A DNA stretch of 64,000 nt, taken from Stereocaulon alpinum (Eukaryota; Ascomycota; Lecanoromycetes; Lecanorales; Stereocaulaceae). The stretch covers positions 62,001 to 126,000 of the forward strand of contig JAEUBA010000026.1 of assembly GCA_018257865.1 (NCBI GenBank), given 5' to 3'. Made by a program: the position numbers and the translations under genes. Below are positions 43,430 through 56,065 of this stretch, piece after piece; within the stretch, counting starts at the first letter, position 1; every line of letters begins with the position of its first letter. The notes under the pieces were generated by a model. That model saw only the letters and a list, made by a program, of their open reading frames with translations. It was not told the origin of the DNA and did not search any database.

Positions 43430-44477
43430 AGTCTGGGTGGCGATCGCGGAGGCATCTGTCGGCAGGCAGAACTCTGCACGGCGTGCCGCTTCACGCTGAC
43501 ATGGACGTTTAGCTAAAGCGTAGCCTTGATTTCGGCGTCCGGGCCGGTCAAGCATCAGCTACACATTATTTCTCTACCATTTGCACGATTTAGCGGCATC
43601 ATCATACCCGTGGCATCAGCGAAGGGCGTTCCGGTGGTCCAGACTACGCGCCCGCCAGTCATGGATGGGACTGGAGATCTACCAAAGGAGGCCAAATCCA
43701 GGAGGGTGGGTGGGAAACTTGCAAACACAAAGGGAGGACGGTTGAGTGGTATAGCAAGCTTTGCTCATTGGCGCATCGCCATTGACGATGGTGCTCATCT
43801 CAATCAACAACACCATCTGAACAATCGAGCTCGAGTAGCAGAAGGACAGGGGAAGAAAGCTGGTGAAGATGGAGGTAGCTTATGGCCCATGGCTAGCTGG
43901 CAGACATTGATAGTCAAGATATCTCAGCTAGCTGTAGCTTAAGCGATTTACTCCACTTATCTATGCGTTGAGGAAAGGTTGCAATGCTCTAAACTTTCGT
44001 CTTGGGAGGCTCGCTCAGGGAGCTCGCTTAGTGGCCCTCCGCCCAGAAAGACATGATCGTGTTTGTGTTCGTGACGAGCATGGGCGCTGTCGGGGTCTCT
44101 GTGCCGTGCCCCATCTTACAAATATATTTGTAAGCACTCTGGGTTGAGTCCGAAACTAACGGCGATAAGGGCTGTAGATCTTTGCGCCACCAATGACGGC
44201 ATTGGCTCAGCACGGGATAGAAATTTTGTGCATTCCCGGAGCCTCTTGATCAGCATGCAAACAGATTAGTAAACAATGAATTGTGCACTTTTTGTCGTAC
44301 GCTCGCTCAGAATTGAGCATGCACGAGCATGCCGGCTGTATCCGAACCCTGAAGCGGCCCGTTGCAAATGAGTCTGAGATATTGATTGCTATACATAGTC
44401 CCCAACCCTCCACTTCCCCTCCTTTACAATTGTTCCTTTCATCCTTGCCAATTGACTTCTACTGAAGACAGCCTATC
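43430..44477. other. Intergenic, PBP1 3' region and MFS promoter
   Basis: 1 kb. A 138-codon frame (43526-43942) sits in the expected 3' UTR and has no recognisable features. Pyrimidine-rich DNA at 44400-44465 immediately precedes the transporter start. Confidence 0.45.
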
Positions 44478-46417
44478 ATGGACATCGTCGACCGTGACCT
44501 TGAGAAGGCAGAGCAAGCAGCCAGCCCCGATCGCTTCCCAAACACCTACTTCCCAGACGACGCTATAAAGAACTCAGCACATCATGGCGCGTCATCGCCC
44601 ACCCAAAAAGTCGAGAGAACAAACACATCATCCTCAATCTCCACAGGCTCATCAGTCTCCGTTGTCCGCGAAGAAATGAACATCTCGCGCGCGCAAACAC
44701 AACGAGACCTCGAACGACATCCAACGGAGCTCAGTCGCATCGAGACACACCGAACACAGCATAGTGCGACTGTTGGGAGGACTCTGACTTCTAGAAAGTC
44801 GAAGAAACCATTGCCGGCTTTTGGAGCTGGGAGGGACTATCCGCCTGTGCTGCCCGCCAAGGAAGATTATGTTGTTGAGTTTGATGGGCCCGATGATCCT
44901 ATGCATCCGCAAAACTGGCCTATGAGGAAGAAGTAAGTCTGCCAGTCAGGATGGGCGACGACGTGGTGGCTACTGACATTCTAACAGGATATTCCTAGCT
45001 GTTATACTAGGGTACACTACCTTGACGTCCGCATTTGCTAGTAGTATCTTCTCTGCGGCTACGACAGCAGTTGCTGAACATTTCGGCGTCTCTACAGAGG
45101 TTGGAACACTGGGGCTATCATTATACGTGCTTGGTTTCGCCACCGGACCCTTGTTATGGGCGCCACTCTCAGAATTGAAAGGGAGGAAATTGCCATTGAT
45201 CATTGCCATGTTCGGCTTTTCGATCTTCTCCATTGGCGCAGCGGTCGGGAAAGACCTCCAGACCGTCCTCATATGTCGATTCTTCGGCGGTGTGTTCGCT
45301 TCCTGCCCGCTCGCTGTTGTGGCAGCTGTCTTCTCAGACATGTTCAATGCGCGAACCCGAGGTCTTGCAATCACTGTTTTCTCCATGACCGTATTCACCG
45401 GACCACTACTGGCACCTTTCATCGGCGGCTTCACAATCATGAACCCTCACATGGGCTGGAGGTGGACAGAGTATATTGCAGCATTAATGGGCTTCCTAGC
45501 CCTGGGTCTCAACGTCCTTTTCCTTGAAGAAACCTACCCACCGGTCGTTCTCGTCGAAAAGGCCAGCGAGTTACGCCGCAGGACACTGAATTGGGGGATT
45601 CACGCCAAGCAAGAAGAAATCGAAGTTGACTTCCGAGAACTCGTCACCAAAAACTTCAGCCGCCCACTTCGCCTACTCGTCACAGAACCTATCGTCCTCC
45701 TCATCAGCATCTACATGGCCTTCATCTACGGTCTCCTGTACCTCTTCCTTACCGCCTACCCTATCGTCTTCCAGCAAATTCATCATTTCAATCCAGGCGT
45801 TGGCGGGCTTCCCTATTTTGGAATGGTGTTCGGCATGTTGCTTGCTGGTGCTTACATCGTCTACACTCAAGGCGACTACAACAGAAAATTGGAGGCGAAC
45901 AACGGCGTTACTATCCCAGAATGGCGTCTGCCACCAGCAATCATAGGCGGCGTGTCATTCACAGGCGGCCTCTTCTGGTTCGGCTGGTCCGGCTACAAGG
46001 CAGATATCCACTGGATCGTCCCCACGCTATCCGGCCTGCTCACCGGTTTCGGTCTCCTTTCCATCTTCCTCCAATCACTCAATTACCTCGTAGATGCATA
46101 CCTCATCTTGTACGTCTCCCCTATTCCACCCCTCGTCCACCTCTCACTAACACGTCCACCCCCACAGCGCCGCCTCAGCAATAGCAGCCAACACCTTTCT
46201 CCGCTCCCTAGCCGGCGCCGTCTTCCCCCTTTTCAGCATGTACATGTTCAAAGCCCTCGGCGTCAATTGGGCCGGAACGCTGCTCGGCTTCGTCGCGTTG
46301 GTGCTGGCGCCTATACCGTTTATCTTCTGGAAATACGGTGCGAAGATTAGGGAGAGGAGTAAATTTGCGCCGACTATGAAGCCGCCGCCGGCGGCTAGTG
46401 ATGAGGAGAGTGCGTAG
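44478..46417 (+). CDS. DHA1-type MFS multidrug/polyamine transporter
   Basis: Three exons, 44478-44932, 44988-46109 and 46168-46417, encode 608 residues; introns 55 and 58 bp with donors GTAAGT and GTACGT and branch sites ending TAACA. The N-terminal 150 residues are polar and cytosolic, ending with the family block [14 protein letters not shown] before TM1. Twelve hydrophobic segments follow. DHA1 signatures are [18 protein letters not shown] after TM2, [15 protein letters not shown], and [11 protein letters not shown] at TM6. The final exon supplies [20 protein letters not shown], the standard TM11 stretch, which supports the last splice. Relatives (Tpo1/Flu1-like) export polyamines or antifungals; the substrate here is unknown. 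Convergent with the next gene. Confidence 0.9.
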
Positions 46418-46823
46418 TGTGCTATATTCTAGGGGTTTGGAGAGGCAGCTCTGCCCTGGTGGTTATGGTGATTAGCTGGCGCTGCACGCAATGGACTTGG
46501 CTGTGGTGGAATCGGGTATTTTAGCGAGCGTTTCGTTGTCATTTTCGTGCGATGTGAGACCTGGACATACCCTTTGAGTATACCCAATCATGCACTTACT
46601 TAATTTATCGAATAGAAGAAGCATAATGTTAATATGAATTGAACTATGAATTCAATGACATGACTGCTTGAATGAATCCTACGTGACTATCCTCAAACGC
46701 CAAATCCCTTTCTGCTCTTGATCAATACTCCTCTCCCACCAACCCAGCGCCTAAGATGCAAGAGTATATCTTCCAACCACATGTCCATCTAAGAAGACAT
46801 TGCCCTGCCCTGACCAAAACCCT
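46418..46823. other. Shared 3' region of convergent genes
   Basis: 406 bp between the MFS gene and the secreted cysteine-rich gene. No gene seen. Confidence 0.5.
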
Positions 46824-48096
46824 TTACCCACCTACAATCAAAACCCTCGTCCTCGTCCTCTTCCTCAATCTCCCCACACAAACCCCCCCTTCCCCTCCAG
46901 CCCCACCCCTAGCTCCCCCCGTCTCAGCCGGCGACACTCTGGCCTCTGTTGCTTGCTCCGGAACCACCAATGGAGCCGGGTCCAGCGGTGCTGGCGCGAT
47001 ATACGCTGGAACAGTAGGTGCAGCATCGATATAAATTGTATCTACAGCCAGTGAAGTACCCACGCTGGATGTCGTTAGGGATAACCCAGTGATGGTAGTC
47101 GTGTACCTAAGATCCTGCGTTATGAGACTCGCTTTCATATCAGGTACACGGGATGGAGCAGGGATGTCTGGGGCGTTTATTGTTGTGGTGATGGTGGTTG
47201 AGAAGGTGGATGTCGTTTTTGGGCAGTGGGGGTCGTTGCAGTAGGAGAGTGTGGTGATGTAGGTGGTTGTACATGTGGAGAAGGAAATGGCTGGACTTGA
47301 GATTGTTATTATGCTGGGCGTGGTGAGGGTTGAGATGAGTGCGTGGGGTGGCCTTGGGGTGGTGGGTGGAAGTTGCATGTTTGTTACCGGGCTTGGTGTT
47401 ACGACTGTGTAGATGCTGATTGGCGCGATTGGGGGAATGGGTGAGATCGCTGACGCCGGCGTAGGGAGGGAGGTTGGTGGATTGGAGGGCGCGCTGGGTG
47501 AGGCGCTGTTCTGGAGTTCGGCGTTTGCACAGGTGGTGAGGTTGGTTGGGTCGTTGTAGTAGCAGCCACAATAGGCGTATGCTTGCATTCTGGTATGATG
47601 TCTATTAGATGATAGAATTGATGGTGTAATTAGAGAGGCCTACGTGTAGTTGGAGCACATTGAATACCCAAGTTGGGCGTCGGAGCACGCTGTTTCTGAG
47701 TCACTATTTGCGATCAGGCAGTCGTTGTACAAGTTTTGGTAGTGGGCGCATGTGTTCGCAGCGGATTGGCTCATTGAAGCTGTTCTGCAATATTCGGATG
47801 AGTGAGAAGACGAGGCAAGATGCAGGTGCTAGCGGATACATACAATTCGTCGGAACACTCTGTGAAGCCGATGGTCTCCACTTGATTGCACGCAACGGCT
47901 ATTATCTTGGGTTTATCAGCTAGAGTTGTGGGATACAACATAATTTTCCGTAGCTACTCACATCTGTCTGGTTGACATCTGGTGTTGCGGGCTCACAGTA
48001 ACGACGAACAATGTCGTTGCGATGCGGAAGATATCCTGCCCCTACTGTGGGTTGTGCGGAGAGGAGAAACGCGCAGAGAGTTCTGGAGTAATGCAT
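46824..48096 (-). CDS. Secreted cysteine-rich, Ser/Thr-rich protein
   Basis: Four exons, 48096-47962, 47905-47844, 47784-47644 and 47589-46824, encode 367 residues; introns 56, 59 and 54 bp. A signal peptide starts MHYSRTLCAFLLSAQPTVGA. The Cys region (about 30-135) only becomes continuous after splicing: VACNQVETIGFTECSDEL, then NTCAHYQNLYNDC, CSDAQLGYSMCSNY and YCGCYYNDP. The rest is Ser/Thr/Pro/Ala-rich with many potential O-glycosylation sites and a TYTTTLSYC-like segment. Many fungal surface proteins share this N-Cys/C-ST layout, but the usual GPI tail is absent: the end is Arg-rich (RLRKRTRTRV). An unseen last intron could change the C-terminus. Function unknown; secretion inferred. Confidence 0.65.
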
Positions 48097-49508
48097 TGTT
48101 TTTGCTAGAGGTACTTGAAAAGAGTAAAGCCATCTTGGCGAAACGAGAGACGAGAAATATATACAGCAAGTGATGTAAAAATGGCTGGACTGGTATCGAT
48201 GAGGTTGGGTATGATGGTGCTCACATTCCTCGCTTGCAATAGTGGAGGCGGGTAACGCAGTCATGCATATTCCCAATTCCCGTTCTCGGCACATGGGATC
48301 TGGGTAATCATTGGGGGTAGGAGTCTAATGCACGAACCATCATAGGCCGTTAGATTGTGTGAGCTATCTTGTGCTACTTCCTGGCCATTATAGTCCCGAC
48401 TTCCGACGCCAATAAAATTCGTGTCACGAATTTGAGGGCAATTGTGAAAACTGTACGTTCTGTGCGAGTGAAACACGTAGCCCCTCAAAGATATCGTTAC
48501 TCGCTTCGGTTACGACTGGTACTTCGTGAAGTTATCCGTTATCGGGGAGGTCGTATGGTCACACGCTCCAAGTACTCCGAGATAGACCGTCATGTCTAGT
48601 GAACCGCCCCAACCTAGTTACAATTGTACAAAATGGTACACGACGCGATGCTTTCGCAAGGCCTGAGGACATGCCCGTAGCCGTGACTGAAAGGGTAAAG
48701 GCTCAGGGCGATTGCAAGAGCAAGATGTCCGTGGCGACCCTCTCGCGACCGGAGAGGCGCACATGGGAATGGAGGATACCGAGCTTGTCCAAGCGCAGCA
48801 TGGTGTCTAAGCTAGTCTCCTCAAGGCTGTGAGGCTATGCAAGGCGGCTTCTTCGCCAAGTAAGCGCCAAGGCTGCGAATTGAACCCGGAAAAATGGTTG
48901 GGATTATGACATAGACCCGAAAGTATGCTAGAAGCAGGCAACAGTCGCTCCTCCTGGCCAAAAGCGCCCGTCGTGAAAACACCTGGAAGACAAGATGCGA
49001 TGCGTCTTGCTCGGCTTCGGGTTCGGCTCGGCGCTTCGCACGGTCATTTCTGGTAGTTAAACAAGGTTAGAGCGCGCATCCGACAAGTCGCGTGTATAGC
49101 GCAGAGGCCTCCCAACGTTGTGACGAAACCGGTATTCACAACCATATGAAGCGACCTTCTAGCAGAATACTTGAAGCCTGTAGAGTCTTCGGGCGGTACG
49201 TGAAAGGAAGACTTGAAAGCCAATAGAGAAAAGATTCATGTGTTGCACGCCGCCATTCATGATGCCTCCTCTTTCATTTTAAAAACAATTGTTGTTACAT
49301 GGCGTGTATCCATGATGTTTAGGTCTTTATCCGAGACCGAAGCTGGGCACTTGTATGAAACGAAACGGAACGTGGTGCCCGCGCTAGATGTTGGATTTCG
49401 AGCTGGCTGCCTTGTCGTCTGTACCATTTGAAATGAGGTAGGAATGCGAGACACATCAGACGACATGAGACGGATGGGAGCCGGAATGGATTGTCTGTTC
49501 GCAGATCA
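48097..49508. other. Gene-free stretch
   Basis: 1.4 kb with only random short frames. It contains the promoter of the secreted gene starting at 48096. No repeat or RNA gene identified. Confidence 0.45.
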
Positions 49509-49823
49509 CTACGTGCCAGAGGTCGGAGTAGCCTTGGAGGAAGAAGCACCGCCATTGGCGCTCGTTTCACCCTTGAAGTTGCTCCAGAATCTGGCAACAG
49601 CATCCTGCGCTACCCGGTCTTTGTCGTAACGGGCCCTGTAGTAGGTGAAGACAGAGAACTCCTCTCGCGACATGACGTAGGTGTTTGGCTGCGCTTGGAT
49701 CTTGCGCCAAATGTCGCCAATTTTCCTCTCCAGCATTGCACCGACGTTAGGGGGAACTTGGCCATTCTGGTTTTCTTTCGCTATCTCAAGAGCCTTAGTC
49801 ACGGTGAGTGGAGTGCCACCCAT
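49509..49823 (-). CDS. Small conserved-looking protein of unknown function
   Basis: 104 residues from the ATG at 49823; the frame is open for about 50 more codons upstream, but this ATG begins the protein-like part (MGGTPLTVTKALEIAKENQN). Composition is that of a soluble, mostly helical protein: EIAKENQNGQVPPNV, MLERKIGDIWRKIQ, then YVMSREEFSVFTYYRARY, ending in a Ser/Thr/Gly tail. The intact frame, good codon-like bias and helix periodicity in a gene-poor stretch argue that it is real. I recall similar short fungal proteins of unknown function but cannot name a family. Confidence 0.65.
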   Translation of the reverse strand: MGGTPLTVTKALEIAKENQNGQVPPNVGAMLERKIGDIWRKIQAQPNTYVMSREEFSVFTYYRARYDKDRVAQDAVARFWSNFKGETSANGGASSSKATPTSGT

Positions 49824-52800
49824 GTTGCAGTGACAGCGCAGAGGACTTGTCAAGATAGAATTGTGCAGGAATGTGAGGAAAGGTCTGATGGCTCTAATTG
49901 AAGCAGGAGAATCAAGCGGTAGCACTAGCGGTATTTCTTGCAGGAAAAGTCCAGATAACCGCTCAATATATAACATCAGATTTGAGGATGGGCCGCTAGT
50001 TTCTTATTAGGGGCGGGAGAGTAACTTTGTGCAGCAGAAAGTTCGTTAGGAAAGCGTATGGCAAATTCGGCGCCCAAATTGCGAAAATAGTTCGTAGCCG
50101 CTGAACGGAAATTCGATCCATACCTATCAGAGAATGACTATGCGGGGGTACCCAATCCCAGTTCGCTGGCCTGGTATCTGTGCTGCCACAAAGTTATGAC
50201 GGATGGACTCCATGGTTTAAGGCAAACGTCAATAAGGCTGACCATTTGGATTTATTCGGGACATTTCACTGCCCTGCGTCATGCATGATTGCATGTGAGG
50301 ACGCCTTACCTCGTCCGATAAAGTTATGAAGCTGACTCTGCGACATTCCACAAACCATATCCGAGAATCGCGAGATTAAGGAGGTCAACAAATGCCAGCT
50401 GGTTGGTCGGCAGCCGCCATGGTTTTGTTTACACTTCCATCCATCCTGAAAGTGCCATGCTCGCGGTCAACTATCACTCCTGTCGAGGAACCTTATCTAG
50501 AGCCATGCACACTCGAACCATGGTTGATACTTGCTTTCCCGAAACTCTACTTTCAAGCCCTGAGTATCAGTGTGGATCTGTACCAGTTGGAGGGGACGGC
50601 GGTCGGTTCTTGCCACGAGATTCTGCATGTGAGATTCTGCATGTGGGGGCCCGCTGTGGCGGGCTCAACTAGTGAGGGGCTAGCGACATGGTGGCCTCCC
50701 CTCTTTTCAATTTTCAACGTCGTTTGACTTTACTTCTAGAATCCCAAAGTCTGTGGAGCTCTAGGCCAATCGCACAATGCCACATATTTCACGAGGCGAA
50801 AGGATTACCGGTGGATTAAAATCCCCTCTCGACACTTGTTCCGTTATCCTTGCAAGCATCCCCCACAGGATTCGAAGATGGATAGCACTGCTGAAAGGGG
50901 AGTGAAAGAATTGAACGGAAATAGAGCATCCAAGGGCGGTGAGTTGAGTGATCGACATCAGCTGCTTGGAAACGATGGTGGCTTGCGACAACGTGGCTCG
51001 AATTGGGGGTGCTACCATTCCGCTCCCGTTTTGCCTGATTCCGCCTAGGGATTACCCGTCGCCCTGGGAAAATATGAGGCTCAATCTGGCACGAGGAATC
51101 CGTTTCTGTCGCTGCGCTATCAATCGCAACAGGGTAATTCATGAACGCTCACAAGCATGACAGGATTAGCTTCGGAAGTTTCACCGCAAGCACGAAACTC
51201 TCGGTAGCGTACTGCAATATCAGAATAAACTTCAGGATGGAGTGTGCCAGCATTTGGTATCTGACCTTCTCATATGCGAGCAAGCACTTGTTTTTGCCTA
51301 GTGCAGCTGTGAAATGCAGTGTATGTTACTATTAGTCGTACTTGCTTGCCGTGTGTCAGCTTACAGACTCCTGCCATCCCTCCGTGCGGGAACTAGGGGT
51401 TACGTCAACCCGTACTTTGCCATTCGTGCTTCGGGAGCCTTCGTAAACATTGCCAAGGAGTCATCCATGCATACTGGCAGGAAACCGAGCGGCAACGTGG
51501 TTTGCGCAACGCAGCCAACAATATTGCTACACACCACACCGCTGTTTGGTAGCTGAAATTCAACGACCTGCGCAAGAACCCGCTTCTTGGCTAGAAGAAA
51601 TCAAATTAGACCCAAATTTGGGTAAAGAGACACTTTCAGACATACTTTGGGTGCTTGTTACACATCACGCTCGGAAGTCTTGGCAAACATTCGCTGTGAT
51701 TATCACCCCTGATAGTGCATAAGACCATTCTCTGGGGTATGATACCATTATTGTTGGATTGAGAATATCATTCAGGCGATCATTCTGCTTCGGGCAGTCA
51801 GTGAACATATTCTTTTCTGGATGTGGAATTCCCATATGAACAGACGCCGTGGTGTCTGGTGTACAGCTGCAGAACGTTGGCCAATTACACAGGCTGGAAG
51901 CGCGCTCCTGCAGCCATGACACCTCACCAAAAGAGCAGCAGGCATTTCACACATGTGATAGCATCGATACTCAGCTTGCATAAGTGCATCGCGAACCGGA
52001 CCAGGCCATTGGCCACTAGCAGATTGAGTCGACGTGGCCTTGGTCGCGAAGCCGGTTTTACAAGGTATTTAGTTGCAAGCCTCTTCGAAAGGGAAACTCT
52101 GAGACGTACCAACCCCCTGAACGAGCGGATTTAAGAGTGGGGCAGTATTACTCAGCAAGTGCTTGGCAGCGATACCTATCACCTTTCGCAGCTTAAACTA
52201 CTTGATATCCGTGCTGATGCTTACGTTCCGAGCTTCAATTGATTCGACAAACCCCGCTTGAAATGGAGTCATACTTGCTGTCAGATGTCTGCCTCGATTC
52301 CAATCGCAAGTAGTTCCCGTTACGGTCAATGAGGAGGTAGAACATTACGGGCACAGCTGCAAGGTACAAGGAAATGGCTTGGCATCCAATCGCAAGTACT
52401 TCCCATTTCAGGCATTGGCAAATCGAGGATTGAGGTAGAGACACCGATCAACGGGATCGAAGTGGTGAGACTCGTGTCTGCAGCATAGTGTGCGGCTGTT
52501 GCATCCCTGTTATAGGAGACTTTCAAACCATCTTGCAAGATTTGAGTCCTTTATTGTGCATTCTGTGAGTTTCACGAAGCTATGAATCCCGATATCGCGA
52601 GATATTTTATCAACATGGAAAGCTTGGGGTGGCGCGTTGACCCCTTCATATTGATATCCGATTTCGCTTCTGTCGCAAGTGCCATCCTGGCGGCATGCTG
52701 AGACTGGCTCTGTCATTCAGCATTTGCAGTATCATTGCAAATTTAGGAGATCGAATTTGCAGCTATGTATCCACAAGCAACCTCGTCAATATCACAAGAG

Positions 52801-55419
52801 CTGTGACGGTGATGTGCAAAAGACTGGCTATGCGACCCAGAGCTCAGCTAGTATTGGGAATGTTAAGGTGATGATGTGACGTGTTTTGGACCACGTTCTT
52901 GGTGGCTGCGAAAGCCCAAGAACGCTCGCGATTCTGATGCAATCTTAGTAGAGGAAATTGTGGCCCTCGTTGCTGTCTCCCGATGTGGAGAAATTATGCT
53001 AACGTGCCTGAATGCTGGAAACATTACCGAAGAGAGCCCACAGTCTGACAAGTACACCATTGATTACCCACAGAGCGCTCAATACAGCATCATTTCCCTT
53101 CGCCGTCAAAGTCTAGCTTCAACTCAATACCTCTCTTCTCGAGTATTGCAAGCCCTGAACTCATTCGACGCAACCTACATGTCGCTCCTTTATTGATCAA
53201 CATGCACTTTTCCGGGATCTCCCTGCATGTCTCCATTGCTATCTCTTCCCTTCACCTTGGCGCCAACGGCCCTCTTGGAACGATAGATCTGTATCTCCGC
53301 TGACACCAATGGCTTCCAACGCAGTAGAAGAGCACGAACATTGACCAGTCTTGCCGAGATTGACCAGATGGTGGACGGTCTCGGAGGCTCTGGAGGCTCA
53401 GCAACAGCAATGTATCAAGGCGCGATTTACGATACTAGTACGCTACCCACTTTCTACCCTCGCCTATGCATATATTCTTTTTGCACCACACCACCTTCGA
53501 CCTGCATGAAGCCTGCATGTGCTTTCAGCGTCACACCGCCTATATGCACGGATCCCAGCCGTCTTGCATCGTCTATTGCATCATCTACGCTCTGCACGGA
53601 CTCTACCTGCGCCATATCGCCTACGCCCTTCACAGGCTCTAATTGCCTCATATCGCCTACGTCATGATTGCCTCCGCAACACAAACTACGTTGGTAGGCG
53701 CAACAACTAGATACCTGAGGGACACTTTGCACCAAGAGATCTCTCATGGACCGTTACACCTCATTTGTTCGTGTACAAGTCTTTGCCTGAAGACTACTTG
53801 CTGTCTTATTCATGGATCATTCAGTGTTGCTAGAATTTAGCTGGGACACAAAAGCATTGCAAAATTCACTCTGGCTTTCAAGCACTGGAAACTGAAAATC
53901 GAGCTTTTTTCTTTTGAATAACTAATATTGATCGCTTTCGGTGAAGTGTCATCTCCAAACGAATAGCAATTCTCGACCATGGCTTTGGAGTGGTAAATTG
54001 GCCACGCAACTCCTCCCGTCTGGCTAAGGAACTACCAAACGAACACCATCTCGCTGATAAGAAAGATATCAACTGTCGCACTGCCAGCTGCATGCCCTCA
54101 TCCGGGAACAACACACTGATTATCAGGCCCTATTACTCTCCTATGAACCCTTCTCCCCCTCACAGTTGACCATCTTCAACTCACGTCCACATTGCAAAGA
54201 TTTCTTCGCGTGGCAAGAACTCTCGTTTAGGCCCGAATGACTCCCATGTAGCCATGGTGATGCCATGGATGGATGTATGGCTACATACCCTTCAATTCCC
54301 TGGTCTAGAGACCATAGCCCCAATTTAGAGCCATTGGGTTCCGTTGGTTTCGGAGGAGTGTTCGCGTTGTTATGATGCAATGCTCACATGTCATATGTTT
54401 ACTGCTCTCTTGTGATACATGTCAAACAGTATTTGTTATTATATATCGGGAGAGACTGATCGGATGTCGCCCTATGTGCCCTGTATAGGCTAGGCTAATC
54501 AAGCACCATACAAAGAGCTATTGCTTTTTGCACATAGCCTCCGACGATGTGAAGGTGTGATCATGGCCTTGGACTCTTCCCAGACCCCAATAGCTCTCCA
54601 TCCATCAAATATCCGCAACAAGCCAATCGACGCGGCGATCTTAGTAGAATGTCTTCATTGTAAGGCAGCTGACTTGGAACTTTACCCATGTAAAAACATC
54701 ATCTTCGTCTGTGAATCCATAGGAACTCTCACACACACTTTCTCATGTGCGGCAATTGAGACAACCGTTCTAGATCTTTGGGTTCACCAGCCAGTGAAAC
54801 CACGCAGTCTCAAGATTGAGCACGATGGAACCCAGTTAAACGGGTAAATTACGAAGAGCCTTTGTTGATGGCATCATGTTCTCGTCGAGAGGACATTCCT
54901 GTTATAGGGTAGTCTAGCGTGTGCTGTACCGGCACTCCTCGAGATGACAATGCTTGGGGTGCGGGAGGTCGAGTAGTGAGACCAGCGGCAGCAGAGCTGA
55001 ATGGGAGTGGGAAAGAAGTAATAACACCAGGCTTGACCAAAGGGCCTTTGTTGCATGTCTTGTCCTTGTAGATTGGCGTACCACAACATATGTATATCCG
55101 TTGCTACCAATTGTCAGATTGACAATGGATAGTAGTGTTGATAGAGTAGCTTGAATTGATTATTATGAGCAAGGGAAGCCTGCTCATGCTGAACTATCTA
55201 CTTGCCAAGCCTATGCTTGGCGCGCCCTAGCGCAGTAACCTAACAGAATGCCGGCAACAAAAGAAGACGTCAGCATCCCTACTGACTGCAAATAGTAGCT
55301 AGATATATATAATCTTTTAGCAGCATCCTTTAAGTAACACCTGTAAGTAATATACAGGCAATAACTTGCCCTACTCCTTCTTTCCCCGGCGACGGTTTGG
55401 CGTTGGCAACGCAGCAGCG
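49824..55419. other. Gene-poor stretch, no supported genes
   Basis: 5.6 kb. Frames such as 50392-50727, 52876-53196, 53341-53667 and 54521-54847 (all plus) are isolated and show no family features. Small direct duplications occur: GAGATTCTGCATGTG twice in tandem (about 50619-50645) and CCAATCGCAAGTA(G/C)TTCCC at about 52299 and 52386. At 55203 GCCAAGC-CTAT-GCTTGGC forms a hairpin just outside the retroelement relic. The stretch looks like decayed, accessory DNA. Confidence 0.4.
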
Positions 55420-56065
55420 TGTATCTCATAGTCTTTAACAACCTCTTTGGTATTATCAAGTTTGTTAATATTTATCTATTCATCATGGTGGGCGCTGTAT
55501 CCCCTCCATTTAACGAGGTATTCAGTAGAGAAACCGCGTCCCTTGCGTATCACACGCTTATTCAAATCTTCTTGATCTTATATTCTTCAGTATCCCCTTT
55601 GACGTACACCGACGGCGTTTCTTCAGGGTATTCACGGTGATACGGATCTAATTTCGGGTCAGGGTACGGTTCTAGCTGTACTACGCTTAAAACTAGGTAG
55701 ATCTTCTAGTTCGGAGGAATATCGAATTAATAGGCCAGACGTCCGACTCAGTTAAAGACTTAAAACGGCCTAATATATTATTGGCTATACTTACGGCCGG
55801 TGAACTTGGTGGCGGGGATATTATAGCCGTGGTGTAGTCGTATTAACGCGTAGTCCCCAGTCCGGAAGAATTGAGGTTGGTGTCGGCGATCATACTGCAG
55901 CTTTGTATTGAGCTGGGCAAATGTAATAGCGTCACGTCGCTATTAGTGCGTCTGGCTCGGTCACGGTCTCTGGTAGTTATCTCCCAAGGTTCTTTCTTTT
56001 CTCCATCGCTAGTGAAGGCTTCGTGAATGGTACTTTTTCGGGATCCATCATACATGTTGTTGCTC
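55420..56065 (-). mobile_element. Ty3/gypsy retrotransposon relic (pol 3' end with chromodomain)
   Basis: Read on the minus strand, the region gives the usual end of a fungal chromovirus polyprotein: EPWEITTRDRDRARR, then after a frameshift FAQLNTKLQYDRRH and LIRLHHGYNIPATKFTGRKY, then QLEPYPDPK. It ends in a chromodomain (VIRKGRGFSTEYLVKWRGY, followed by a stop where Trp is expected). Many codons that should be Trp or Gln are stops (TGG to TAG, CAG to TAG), as C-to-T and G-to-A changes from RIP would produce. Not functional. Confidence 0.8.

Noticed and set aside
43526..43942. 138-codon frame after PBP1
   Set aside because: Lies in the expected 3' UTR, with no conserved motif or splice support.
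53341..53667. 108-codon Cys/Thr/Pro frame that could be a small secreted protein
   Set aside because: No signal peptide and the Cys spacing follows short DNA repeats rather than a fold.
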